Shown: piece by piece, positions 8,523-17,368 of the stretch
How positions within the stretch are numbered: position 1 is the first letter of the stretch
Layout: each line of letters starts with the position of its first letter
From: Pseudomaricurvus sp033283335
GTDB lineage: Bacteria; Pseudomonadota; Gammaproteobacteria; Pseudomonadales; Cellvibrionaceae
NCBI GenBank assembly: GCA_033283335.1
Contig: JAWMQP010000011.1
Location: forward strand, 62,001 to 126,000
Reading direction: 5' to 3'
Length of the DNA: 64,000 nt
Program-made: the position numbers and the translations under genes
Notes under the pieces: model-generated
The model's input: only the letters and a program-made list of their open reading frames with translations
The model's database searches: none
What the model was told of the DNA's origin: nothing

Positions 8523-8673
8523 ATGGATTTTGTCGAACGCTATGGTCCCTGGACCGGTGCGGAACTGGGGGCTGGAGGATGAGGAAGCCGTCTTCCTGCC
8601 CATGTCAGTAGCCGACCGGCGTGAACGGATTGTCGCCATAGACCGGGCCACAAATGCCATCTTTGGTGAATAA
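8523..8673 (+). pseudogene. Small acidic ORF, apparently frameshifted at a G run
   Basis: From the ATG at 8523 the frame reads MDFVERYGPWTGAELG and then stops. The adjacent frame continues LEDEEAVFLPMSVADRRERIV and ends FGE at 8673. Removing one G from the GGGGG run near 8565-8569 joins both into a coherent 49-residue acidic protein. I do not recognise the family. Alternatively a 43-residue ORF from the ATG at 8542 might be translated on its own. It could be a remnant, a small protein hit by a homopolymer indel, or a sequencing error. It lies between the ALDH terminator and the esterase gene. Confidence 0.4.
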
Positions 8674-8726
8674 GCCAAATTAAGTTTATGCTGGGCCCAC
8701 AGTTAAAATCTTCAGGGACCGAACAC

Positions 8727-9656
8727 ATGGATATCCATCAACTGCATCCGGAATTGCACAAGGCTTTTCGACGCATCCCCGCCCTACCATTGCACAATCG
8801 GTTCATTCTTAGTCTGCTGCAGAACCTGCAAAAGTTGATGCCCACTAAGGCCAAGGCCTTTGCATCTGTGGATGTCAAAGAACAAACCCTGAACTCTGGC
8901 AAGGTGCGCATCTACCAGCCGCACGTTTACACGAGCGGCGCGGGTCTGCTGTGGATTCATGGCGGCGGCTACATCATCGGCAACGCCGCCATCAACGATC
9001 GTGAATGCCTGAGGCTGGCCCGGGATCTGAACCTGTTGGTGGTTTCAGTGGATTATCGCCTCGCTCCTGGACACCCCTTCCCGGCTGCGCTGGACGATTG
9101 CTTTGACGCCTGGCAGTGGATGCAAAAATCCGCGGCACAGTGGCAGCTGAATCCTGGCCGAATTGCCATCATGGGCCAAAGTGCAGGCGGAGGGCTCGCC
9201 GCCACTCTGGCGCAGCGTATTGCCGATAGCGACAGCTTACAGCCTGCGGCGCAAGTATTGATGTATCCGATGCTGGATGACCGCACCGGTGCCAATACAT
9301 CACTCGACCAGCTACAACACCCATTGTGGAATAACAAAAATAATCGCGCCGCCTGGCACTGTTATTTGAATCAGCCGGCGGGAGGTGAAACAAACCCGCA
9401 ATACGCGGTAGCTGCTCGCGCTACAAATCTGTCGACGCTACCAATCACCTGGATTGGTGTAGGAGAATTAGACCTGTTTTTTGAGGAGGATCAGGAGTAT
9501 GCGTCACGGCTGAAAAACGCAGGGGTCAGCTGTGAATTTCATATCGCCCCGAAAGCGCCTCACGCTTACGATCTGATTGTTCCTGAAAGTTCAGTCTCAA
9601 AGAATACCATTGACTCCTATCTTAATTTCTTGCGACGTCACTTACAGCTGACCTAG
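8727..9656 (+). CDS. Alpha/beta hydrolase, hormone-sensitive lipase (HSL) family esterase
   Basis: This 309-residue cytoplasmic esterase/lipase has the HSL oxyanion motif HGGGY near residue 75, followed by VSVDYRLAPGHPFPAA. The nucleophile elbow is GQSAGG, the acid is the Asp in GELDLFFEED, and the catalytic His is in APHAYD near the C-terminus. The frame opens at 8688, but the ATG at 8727 has AGGGA 8 bp upstream and is chosen. Enzymes of this type hydrolyse short- to medium-chain acyl esters. It is a single gene preceded by a terminator, so probably has its own promoter. The substrate is unknown; a link to the neighbouring lipid/steroid island is possible. Confidence 0.88.
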   Translation: MDIHQLHPELHKAFRRIPALPLHNRFILSLLQNLQKLMPTKAKAFASVDVKEQTLNSGKVRIYQPHVYTSGAGLLWIHGGGYIIGNAAINDRECLRLARDLNLLVVSVDYRLAPGHPFPAALDDCFDAWQWMQKSAAQWQLNPGRIAIMGQSAGGGLAATLAQRIADSDSLQPAAQVLMYPMLDDRTGANTSLDQLQHPLWNNKNNRAAWHCYLNQPAGGETNPQYAVAARATNLSTLPITWIGVGELDLFFEEDQEYASRLKNAGVSCEFHIAPKAPHAYDLIVPESSVSKNTIDSYLNFLRRHLQLT

Positions 9657-9708
9657 GCTTTCATAGGCTGTTTCGACGGAACAGGCCGTGCTAACCACCT
9701 ACCAGCAA

Positions 9709-9732
9709 GCTATCCCCAGGTTTCGGGATAGC
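9709..9732. other. Inverted repeat downstream of esterase
   Basis: GCTATCCC / GGGATAGC are perfect 8-bp arms with an 8-nt loop, 50 bp after the esterase stop. No T tract follows, so it is at best a weak terminator. Confidence 0.35.
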
Positions 9733-9889
9733 CATTTCACGGCTTCTTACACTTAAATCATTAATTCAAAAATCGTTTATCGAATTGTTACAAAGGGTTC
9801 TCCAGATTGTCACAGCGATTCATTAGAGTCTTTACTTGCTAGGAGTTATGTTGAATCAGTGAGTCCCACATGACAGGAGGTTGCAAGAA

Positions 9890-11185
9890 ATGTTTGTTAA
9901 GCGTCTAGTACTGCTTTCCTTGGTGATTTTATCATTCATCGCTCTGAATTCTCAGGCTGAACAAAAACAACAAGACAGACATCAATATGACCATGGTCTG
10001 TCAAAAAGCAAGTCCGTTCATACTCAGCTGGGTCCACGTCCCTTTTTTCTCGTCCAGGATATGGATGAGGGTCCGTTAAAAGAAAAATTGTCCCGCTGTG
10101 AAAAAGGCCCATTCCACAAGACCGAATTTTCCATCGGTCATCGGGGAGCTCCCATGCAATTTCCGGAGCACACCCTGGAGTCCTACCAGGCGGCTGCAAA
10201 AATGGGCGCTGGGATTATTGAATGCGATGTAACTTTCACCTCGGATAAAGAGTTGGTGTGTCGCCATTCACAATGTGATCTGCATACCACCACCAACATT
10301 CTGAGTACGCCGCTGGCCGCCAAGTGCACCACCAACTTTATCCCCGCCGAGTACGACAGCGAGGGTCAGCTGGTGTATCCGGCCCAGGCAAAATGTTGCA
10401 CCAGTGATATCACCCTGGCGGAATTTAAGACACTTAAAGGCAAGATGGACGCTTCCAACCCTGAGGCCACCACAGTGGAAGACTATATGGACGCCACGCC
10501 AAGCTGGAGAACCGATGTATACCTTGAACCCGGCACACTCTTAACCCATAAAGAAAGTATTGCCCTGTTTAAGTCCCTGGGTGTAAAAATGACTCCGGAG
10601 CTGAAGTCTCCCAGCGTAGAAATGCCCTGGCAGGGCCACTACAGCCAGCAGGATTATGCGCAGCAGATGATTGATGAATACAAGCAGATGGGGGTATCGC
10701 CCAAATCGGTGCTGCCTCAGTCGTTTAACCTGGAAGACGTTATCTACTGGCTCCAGCAAGAGCCGGGATTTGGCAAGCAGGCCGTCTATCTGGATGGCCG
10801 CTATGACGATCCCGATTTTGACCACACCAATCCAGCCACTTGGTCACCCACCATGGGTGAGCTGGTTGCCCAAGGGGTGGGCATTATTGCGCCGCCGATG
10901 TGGATGTTGTTGCAACTGGATTTGCAAGGACACATCGTCGCCTCCACCTATGCCAAAGCGGCTAAAGCAGCCGGACTGGATATCATCACCTGGACACTGG
11001 AACGTGATGGACCGCTAACCCATGGAGGTGGCTGGTATCATCAGACTGTCAGCAACGCTATCAACAATGATGGTGACACCCTGCAAGCCCTGGATGTCCT
11101 GGCCAAAGATGTCGGGGTGATAGGTGTTTTCTCAGATTGGCCAGCAACCACCAGCTATTACGCCAATTGCATGAATCTGAGATAG
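9890..11185 (+). CDS. Secreted glycerophosphodiester phosphodiesterase
   Basis: This 431-residue exported GDPD has a signal peptide, MFVKRLVLLSLVILSFIAL, with cleavage near SQAEQ. The catalytic motif GHRGAP with PEHTLESYQAA, and ECDVTFTSD for metal binding, mark the GDPD TIM barrel; later PELKSP and IITWTLERDG are also typical. Extra Cys (CRHSQCDLH, AKCTT, AKCCTSD) suggest disulfides, consistent with a periplasmic or secreted location. It hydrolyses glycerophosphodiesters to glycerol-3-phosphate for phosphorus and carbon scavenging. The ATG at 9890 has GGAGG 9 bp upstream; a TTG at 9881 is less likely. It is longer than minimal GDPDs because of insertions in the barrel. Confidence 0.9.
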   Translation: MFVKRLVLLSLVILSFIALNSQAEQKQQDRHQYDHGLSKSKSVHTQLGPRPFFLVQDMDEGPLKEKLSRCEKGPFHKTEFSIGHRGAPMQFPEHTLESYQAAAKMGAGIIECDVTFTSDKELVCRHSQCDLHTTTNILSTPLAAKCTTNFIPAEYDSEGQLVYPAQAKCCTSDITLAEFKTLKGKMDASNPEATTVEDYMDATPSWRTDVYLEPGTLLTHKESIALFKSLGVKMTPELKSPSVEMPWQGHYSQQDYAQQMIDEYKQMGVSPKSVLPQSFNLEDVIYWLQQEPGFGKQAVYLDGRYDDPDFDHTNPATWSPTMGELVAQGVGIIAPPMWMLLQLDLQGHIVASTYAKAAKAAGLDIITWTLERDGPLTHGGGWYHQTVSNAINNDGDTLQALDVLAKDVGVIGVFSDWPATTSYYANCMNLR

Positions 11186-11200
11186 TCAGATGGTGGGTGA

Positions 11201-12391
11201 TTAATTGGCACGTTTCAGTTGCAGGCTTTTGCGCTCCTGCACGCCGTGTAGCAAGTGATAAAGCACCAACGACAGCACCGACAACACCCCCAGCAACACG
11301 TAAAGGTCACCGTAGCCGAGATAAGGTACCACCAATCCCAGGAAGTAGGGACCAAAGCCCAGGCCCGCATCGACAAAAATGAAAAAAGTTGACGTTGCCA
11401 AACCGATGCGGGCTGGCTCTACCAGTTTGATGGCGATCGCCTGAATGCCTATTTGAATGCTGCCAAAGCCCAATCCCAACAATACCGCACCGATCAGCAA
11501 CAACACGCCCGATTGAGCCAGGCCTACGCTCATTAACCCCACCCCCATTAACACCAGGCAGGGGTACATAATGATATTTGCTCCACGATTGTCCATTAAG
11601 CGTCCAGCAAATGGTCGGGAAACCAATACAGTAACGGCATAAACCATAAAGAAAAAACTGGCTGCATCGCTGAGGTTTCGTTCAACCGCAAATGTATTCA
11701 GATACGATAATATGCTGGAGTAAAACACGCCGGTCAGTAACATGACCGTGCAGACAGGCACCACCCGGCGTTCCAACAAGCGCCCCCAGGAAAAGCCTGC
11801 CGCAGGTCTGATTTCTTCTTGAGGTAATTCCGGTACATGCAGTATCAAGCCTACCCACAAACAGGCACAACTGATAACAGTACAAAAAGAGAGAATGACA
11901 TCGAAGTCGGTGCGCTGAATCATCAGCATCCCAATAAAAGGGCCAATGGCGGTAGCCAGCGATGTACTCACACCAAAATAGCCCAAGCCTTCACCCCGAC
12001 GGGAAACAGGAATCAAATGAGCCACCACCGTGGCTGTCGCGGTTGCCGCCACCCCCACAGCAATGCCATGAAGTAATCGGTTCACGATCAGATAACCGAT
12101 GCCGGCTTTGACGAAATACAGCAGACAGGTAACGATGGCCAGACCCAGGCCGATGATCATACAGCGCTTACGACCCAGCCGGTCCAGAAACTGCCCCGCC
12201 AGCAGCCGCCCCATCAGGGCACCGATAATAAATGCGCCCACCACCAAGCCGGCCTGACTGGGTGTGGCGTACAGGTCACGGGTGGCATACAGACCAATCA
12301 CCACCACCAGTAAATAAAACACCAACACCAGCAGGAAATTGAGCAGTGAAACGATGATGAAATCGCGTGTCCAGAGTTTGGCTTCAGTCAT
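11201..12391 (-). CDS. MFS transporter, about 12 transmembrane helices
   Basis: This 396-residue major facilitator protein has the loop 2-3 motif GRLLAGQFLDRLGRKR, a strong MFS signature near residues 61-76, and a second copy-like SRPFAGRLMDNRG between TM8 and TM9. Hydrophobic segments are evenly spread and the C-terminus is short and basic. It resembles drug-efflux-type MFS proteins such as YhhS/YfcJ. It is convergent with the phosphodiesterase (15 bp between stops) and seems monocistronic. The substrate cannot be predicted. Confidence 0.88.
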   Translation of the reverse strand: MTEAKLWTRDFIIVSLLNFLLVLVFYLLVVVIGLYATRDLYATPSQAGLVVGAFIIGALMGRLLAGQFLDRLGRKRCMIIGLGLAIVTCLLYFVKAGIGYLIVNRLLHGIAVGVAATATATVVAHLIPVSRRGEGLGYFGVSTSLATAIGPFIGMLMIQRTDFDVILSFCTVISCACLWVGLILHVPELPQEEIRPAAGFSWGRLLERRVVPVCTVMLLTGVFYSSILSYLNTFAVERNLSDAASFFFMVYAVTVLVSRPFAGRLMDNRGANIIMYPCLVLMGVGLMSVGLAQSGVLLLIGAVLLGLGFGSIQIGIQAIAIKLVEPARIGLATSTFFIFVDAGLGFGPYFLGLVVPYLGYGDLYVLLGVLSVLSLVLYHLLHGVQERKSLQLKRAN

Positions 12392-12566
12392 GCTGCTCCC
12401 GACTTAACGGCCGAATGGACACAGTGAATTTAGTGTTGTTGCTGGGTGCCCCATGCAGCCATTATAAAACGATTCTCCTGTTGGCAATTGAGTGTGTGGG
12501 AAAACCGATTAATCCCAGACGGCTTCCCACTATCTCTTTTGTATTCCTACTAAAGGGGTCATCCGT

Positions 12567-12584
12567 GAGCGCTTACTAGCGCTC
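12567..12584. other. Inverted repeat GAGCGCT-N4-AGCGCTC
   Basis: Perfect 7-bp arms with a TACT loop lie between the small secreted protein gene (ending at 12639) and the MFS promoter. There is no T tract. It could be a weak terminator for the leftward small gene or an operator upstream of the MFS gene. The remainder of 12392-12638 shows nothing else. Confidence 0.35.
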
Positions 12585-12638
12585 GATTATTGGGCTGATG
12601 GCGCAATTTCGCCTTATCACAGTGCTTAAATGCATTCT

Positions 12639-12974
12639 CTACTGGGAGCAGGCAAGAGCCGCCTGATCTATTTTCAGCGATGCGCTTTTGGACCCTTCAG
12701 TGGCCTTTTTCGCTTGCACAATACTGAAAATCATCTCTGCCCACTCCTGTTTTGATACGCTTTGCTCAATCTCCATGTCAATGCAGGAACATACCTTCTC
12801 CATTTGAGCAGGCTTCTTACCTTGTTGTATGCCCCGACTATAACATCCCCGGCTGATCGAATTTTTCATAAAGGCGATATCCGAGTCGGAAATATCATCC
12901 GGTGAGGTATAGGCATAACTGACGCGAGAAACCAGGAAAAAAATAAGCAAGGTAAGCAAGCAGGCGATCTTCAT
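12639..12974 (-). CDS. Small secreted protein with conserved-looking cysteines, unknown function
   Basis: This 111-residue protein has a clear signal peptide (MKIACLLTLLIFFLVSRVSYA) followed by a mature region of about 90 residues. The mature part has Cys in GCYSRG, CSCID and near the C-terminus (ALACSQ), so two disulfides are possible in the periplasm. The ID/EQ-rich helices around KQEWAEMIFSIVQAKKA suggest a small helical fold. I do not recognise a family. It stands alone, leftward, with 204 bp of non-coding DNA before the UbiA gene stop. Confidence 0.7.
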   Translation of the reverse strand: MKIACLLTLLIFFLVSRVSYAYTSPDDISDSDIAFMKNSISRGCYSRGIQQGKKPAQMEKVCSCIDMEIEQSVSKQEWAEMIFSIVQAKKATEGSKSASLKIDQAALACSQ

Positions 12975-13178
12975 GTTGATACTCCATTTATCACAGGCAC
13001 AGGAATTGACCAGCGCCTCCCATACAACTCACTCAATAAACAGTCTGCTTCACAGGCCTCTATACATGCCTTAAGCGCCAAACACGAGTGTGATTGCTGA
13101 AAGGCTTATCTACCCCAAAAGGCAGAATCATGGCCAAGTCTGGGAGTTATCATGCAAAAATCGTGAAAATCCTCCTAA

Positions 13179-14072
13179 TTAACCAAATATTATTGCAAAA
13201 CCCATCAGCAAAGGGGTCAAAAGGGTTGCTGCGACATTGGCGGCCAAAAATTGAGGATAATTACCAATCTTCGATCCGTACCTTTTTGCACCAATTAGCG
13301 CATATATTGAACACCCCAAAGGGAGCACCGCCAGTAATCCCAACCAGGGTATCCACTGCAAGATAACCAGTAGCAGCACCATCAGATACGCCAATACCAT
13401 GAACATCGTGTAAACCCGGTTACTCACCTCGAGTCCAAACACGATAGGAAAGGTTTTTCGACCGGCATCGGCATCGGCTTTCAAATCTGGGTACTGGTTT
13501 AGCAACAACAGGTTATTGGTCAGGAAAAAGGGAACCAGGGCGGCCAAGCAGACCAACAGCGAGATTTCGGACGTGAGTATTATCTGGGTGCCGACCACCA
13601 TCAGGGGGCCAAATCCCAACCCGGGGGCAATCAGGCATAGCAGCGGTAACCGATTGATCCAGGGTGTATAGGCGACCACCAGTAACACCCCCAACAACCC
13701 AATCGGTAAAATCACTATCCCCCGTAACCGCATAAAGTAGATACCGATGACGATGGTCAGCACCAGGGACGCTACGGCAATCATCAAGACGGAATTCACC
13801 AAACCCGGGCTGTCAGGCAAAGCACCACTGCCACCACTGAACGGGGTCTTGACAGTATTCAGATCCAGTCCGCTTTTGAAATCCACGTATTCATTAAAGG
13901 TATTCACGCTGATGTGCGCCGACACAGCACCCAGAATCACTAGCAATAACAAGCCATAATCAATTGCGCCTGAACTTGCCAGGGACGTACTCAGCCCTAA
14001 CCACACACAAATGGGCGCCAAAACCAAAAATGGAGGGCGTGTGGTCCGTAGAGCGAATTTCGCATTCTTCAT
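13179..14072 (-). CDS. UbiA-family prenyltransferase (MenA-like)
   Basis: This roughly 297-residue polytopic membrane protein has both UbiA aspartate motifs: NEYVDFKSGLD near residue 68 and NQYPDLKADADAGR near residue 190. It has 8-9 hydrophobic helices. The family transfers prenyl chains to aromatic acceptors; the closest architecture is MenA (1,4-dihydroxy-2-naphthoate prenyltransferase). No other menaquinone gene is nearby, so the acceptor is uncertain. A TTG at 14105 extends the frame by 11 residues; the ATG at 14072 has AAGGA 11 bp upstream and directly precedes the homologous region (FALRTTRPPFLVLAP). It is divergent from cstA. Confidence 0.85.
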   Translation of the reverse strand: MKNAKFALRTTRPPFLVLAPICVWLGLSTSLASSGAIDYGLLLLVILGAVSAHISVNTFNEYVDFKSGLDLNTVKTPFSGGSGALPDSPGLVNSVLMIAVASLVLTIVIGIYFMRLRGIVILPIGLLGVLLVVAYTPWINRLPLLCLIAPGLGFGPLMVVGTQIILTSEISLLVCLAALVPFFLTNNLLLLNQYPDLKADADAGRKTFPIVFGLEVSNRVYTMFMVLAYLMVLLLVILQWIPWLGLLAVLPLGCSIYALIGAKRYGSKIGNYPQFLAANVAATLLTPLLMGFAIIFG

Positions 14073-14244
14073 CTGATAAGCAATCCTTGCAAACTGTCGA
14101 TTCAACTTGTCACTTCACTGTCTTCAATAGCGATAGCCGAAAATGTCACAATCCAAAGACAGGCGCTAGACTAGTAATACTTGTACGGTCTCGACGGACA
14201 CAGTAAGGCAAAAATAATATGAACCAGCCTCGGCAGGTGATGAT

Positions 14245-15933
14245 ATGCAATCTATAACCATTGTACTCTTTGGCATCCTCGGCATGTTGTTGGGCTGGTT
14301 TATATACTCAAAGTTTATAGCAGAAAAAATTTATAAATTGGATCCGTCATTTACTACGCCCGCAGAAGAATTTAACGACGGCAAAGACTTTGTTCCTACC
14401 AACAAAATTGTGCTGTGGGGCCATCACTTCACCTCTGTGGCTGGCGCTGCACCGATTGTCGGGCCTGCTATTGCCGTCTATTGGGGCTGGGTCCCGGCGG
14501 TGCTGTGGGTTGTATTGGGAACCATCTTTTTCGCCGGCGTCCACGATACCGGCGCACTCTGGGCCAGTACCCGCCATAAAGGCAAATCCATAGGGGCGCT
14601 CTCCCAGAGTGTCATCGGCACCCGCACTCGTAGCCTGTTTATGGTGGTGATTTTTCTGGTATTGCTAATGGTGAATGCGGTGTTTGGCGTTGTTATTTCC
14701 AATGCCTTTGTGAACCAACCCAATTCGGTATTTCCCGCCTGGATGGCCATCTTGGTGGCCTTGATCATCGGCCAGTTGCTACGACGCAATTTCAGCCTGG
14801 TCCCGTTATGCATCGTCGGCATTATTGTGCTTTACGCCTCGGTGTATGCGGGTAGTTACATTCCCATCAGTTTGCCAGAAAACCTGTTTGGCCTGAGCGC
14901 CAATGCCAACTGGATCATTATTTTATTCATCTACGCCGCCATTGCTTCGCTGTTGCCAGTGTGGATGCTGTTACAACCCCGCGACTTCATCAATGGCATG
15001 CAGTTACTGGTTGGTTTACTGCTGCTCTATGGCGCAGTTTTCCTGTCCATGCCGGATATTACCGCGCCAGCATTCAATACCCAGCAGGCCATCGATACGC
15101 CATCTATCATTCCGCTGCTGTTTGTTACCATCGCCTGTGGCGCCGTTTCCGGGTTTCACGGGATCGTCGCCTCAGGCACCAGTTCCAAACAACTGGCGAA
15201 AGAACCCGATGCCCGCTTTGTCGGCTATCTCGGTGCTATTGGCGAAGGCTCACTTGCCTTGATCACCATTGTGGCGGTCAGTGGTGTTGCCCTGGCTGCC
15301 ACACCGGAAGAGTGGCATGAAATCTACAGCCATCTAGGTGATGGCAGCGTGTCGGCGTTTATTGCCGGGGGGGCCAGCCTGATCCAGAAAGGCTGGGGAT
15401 TACCCGTGGATTTCTCATCCACCATTCTCGCCGTCATGGTGGTGTTGTTTGCCGGCACCACCATGGATTCCGGCGTCCGCTTGCAGCGCTACATTATTCA
15501 GGAATGGGGCGACATCTATGACCTCAATATTTTGAAAAACGGCACCGCAGCGACGCTGTTGGCCGTTGGCGCCTGCTTGTTGTTGGCGTTTGGCGCCGGC
15601 GGCTCTTCCGGCAGCGGCGGCATGATTATCTGGCCTTTATTTGGCTCGACCAACCAGATCCTGGCGAGTCTGACTTTACTGGTCATTTCCGTCATGTTGA
15701 TCAAAATGCACCGCCCCGCGATTTACACCATGATCCCCATGACTTTTGTGTTGGTGATGGCATTCTTTGCCGGTCTGATCAAATTGAAAGAATACTATCT
15801 GGCGGGCAATTACTTATTGGTGTTCCTGGATGCCATCGTACTGATCGTCAGTGTCCTGGTGATGCTGGAAGCTTTTGCAGTGGTCTCTAAATTCAAGAGG
15901 GACCTGGCCAATTCAAAATACCCACTGCGTTAG
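14245..15933 (+). CDS. cstA: Carbon starvation protein CstA family transporter
   Basis: This 562-residue inner-membrane protein has CstA hallmarks: GHHFTSVAGAAPIVGPAIAV near residue 53, FFAGVHDTGALWASTRHKG, GAVSGFHGIVASGTSSKQL and LFAGTTMDSGVRLQRY. CstA proteins import pyruvate or small peptides during carbon limitation. It is shorter than E. coli CstA (about 700 aa) and matches the short subgroup. It is a single gene, convergent with the APC-like transporter. The start ATG at 14245 follows CAGGTGATGAT, a weak Shine-Dalgarno. Confidence 0.92.
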   Translation: MQSITIVLFGILGMLLGWFIYSKFIAEKIYKLDPSFTTPAEEFNDGKDFVPTNKIVLWGHHFTSVAGAAPIVGPAIAVYWGWVPAVLWVVLGTIFFAGVHDTGALWASTRHKGKSIGALSQSVIGTRTRSLFMVVIFLVLLMVNAVFGVVISNAFVNQPNSVFPAWMAILVALIIGQLLRRNFSLVPLCIVGIIVLYASVYAGSYIPISLPENLFGLSANANWIIILFIYAAIASLLPVWMLLQPRDFINGMQLLVGLLLLYGAVFLSMPDITAPAFNTQQAIDTPSIIPLLFVTIACGAVSGFHGIVASGTSSKQLAKEPDARFVGYLGAIGEGSLALITIVAVSGVALAATPEEWHEIYSHLGDGSVSAFIAGGASLIQKGWGLPVDFSSTILAVMVVLFAGTTMDSGVRLQRYIIQEWGDIYDLNILKNGTAATLLAVGACLLLAFGAGGSSGSGGMIIWPLFGSTNQILASLTLLVISVMLIKMHRPAIYTMIPMTFVLVMAFFAGLIKLKEYYLAGNYLLVFLDAIVLIVSVLVMLEAFAVVSKFKRDLANSKYPLR

Positions 15934-15949
15934 GCATACGGTTTTGACC

Positions 15950-15974
15950 TTAGCCTTCTAACGTTAGCCTTCTA
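15950..15974. repeat. 11-bp direct repeat duplicating the end of a gene
   Basis: TTAGCCTTCTA occurs at 15950-15960 and again at 15964-15974, separated by ACG. The second copy contains the stop codon and last codons of the leftward APC-like gene, so the first is a small downstream duplication, probably slippage. Confidence 0.6.
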
Positions 15975-17196
15975 CGGGGATAGCGAATATAACGACCCAC
16001 AATAACAGGGCTGAGAGACAACTATACGAACCTATCAGGCGCCAGCGCCGTCGTCCATGGGCGACTTTATAGGCTAAAGAGGCCGCCAGTAGCGTTTGCA
16101 AAAAGTAGTAGAATGCAAATGCCCGGGAGGCAAAGGCGACAATTTCAAAAATGTGACTGCTCCACATCAAGGCAATGGCCAGTAGTGCAATAACCGGGTA
16201 ACAGGTACGAACCTTGATTCGACGCTTCCCGACATTTTCAACGACTCCACCCGAGCCAATAATGTCCGCAATGGCAGCACTGAATTGACTCATGGTAGCC
16301 GCCAATATCAGCATGATGGGCAATATCACCGTAATTTGACCAGATAAACCAATGATGGCGGTTTCGCTAGGTACCTGTTCCGTAAAAACAGCCATCAACG
16401 GCAACGCCAGGGCCACAAACGCCATATAGATGGCTCCGGCCAGGATCTGTGCCAGCATCATGGAACGGCTGCGCAGCTCCGGAGCATAAGTCGATCCCAG
16501 GTATTTCGATGTTTCAAAGCCCTGCACAATCAACAGCATGCCGGCCAGTTTGCGGGCACCCTCCCACAGATCTGTCTGAATTGGGGGAAAGTCAGTCAGA
16601 TCGTAACCGTTGCGGATATCGAAATAGATCAACCCCAGCAGCAAGGAGACAATGACGGACAATTTAATGGTGACCGAAAATTCCTCAAGCCGTTCCAGTC
16701 CGATGAGTCCGCGTCGCCAACCGTAGCCACCGATGAACAACAAGACGGCGGTAGCCAGTACATCGGCATTGAACGAGGTATAGGCGTCCAGACCGTCGAG
16801 AACAAAACCACTCATCAGCCGGACATAAAACGTCACCGAAATCACATAGGCTAGAGCCAGTGCCATATCCGAAAAGTGTTCCAGCAGCTGCTCCGTATTG
16901 CGCACTTTACCCGATTGGCGCTGCCCGTCATGATGGATGTTGAAGCGCAGGGCATCGCCAATCCAGAAGGACAACAACACAATGCCCAGAATGCACACCA
17001 CCGACCATGTCCCGGCAATACTGGAAAGCATGGGGGCAACGACCAGAAATCCGCTGCCTATAATGGATGCCAACGGCGTCACCGTGGCCCGCCAGAAGGC
17101 CGCATCCCGAACGGCTGGTCTCAGCATGATGGCGGCGACGATAACAGAAATAATGACGAGCAGACCATCCAGCAGGGTAAAGTTATCGGAAGTCAT
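15964..17196 (-). CDS. APC-superfamily-like transporter (LeuT fold), divergent
   Basis: This 410-residue membrane protein has 10-11 hydrophobic helices. The N-terminal ATVTPLASIIGSGFLVVAP resembles the broken TM1 glycine motif (GxG) of APC/LeuT-fold transporters, and LLIVQGFETSKYLG recalls the TM6 region. The central cytoplasmic loop is basic (HHDGQRQSGKVRNTEQ). I cannot assign a substrate; the family call rests on helix pattern and these two motifs. It is convergent with cstA (30 bp) and divergent from the GNAT-C39 gene (172 bp). Confidence 0.7.
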   Translation of the reverse strand: MTSDNFTLLDGLLVIISVIVAAIMLRPAVRDAAFWRATVTPLASIIGSGFLVVAPMLSSIAGTWSVVCILGIVLLSFWIGDALRFNIHHDGQRQSGKVRNTEQLLEHFSDMALALAYVISVTFYVRLMSGFVLDGLDAYTSFNADVLATAVLLFIGGYGWRRGLIGLERLEEFSVTIKLSVIVSLLLGLIYFDIRNGYDLTDFPPIQTDLWEGARKLAGMLLIVQGFETSKYLGSTYAPELRSRSMMLAQILAGAIYMAFVALALPLMAVFTEQVPSETAIIGLSGQITVILPIMLILAATMSQFSAAIADIIGSGGVVENVGKRRIKVRTCYPVIALLAIALMWSSHIFEIVAFASRAFAFYYFLQTLLAASLAYKVAHGRRRWRLIGSYSCLSALLLWVVIFAIPVEG

Positions 17197-17368
17197 GGTT
17201 ACCGTTTCATGGTCTTTTTTCTCAAAGGGGATATTGACCCGACGAATAGGCCGTTATCTAATCATGAACTGTTCCGCCGGACAATCTTCCGTAATCTGAA
17301 GACCGGAAATTTGCCAGACAGATAAGAACCTATCAGGACTTTAATGGCGAGCTTTTGATGTATTTCCT

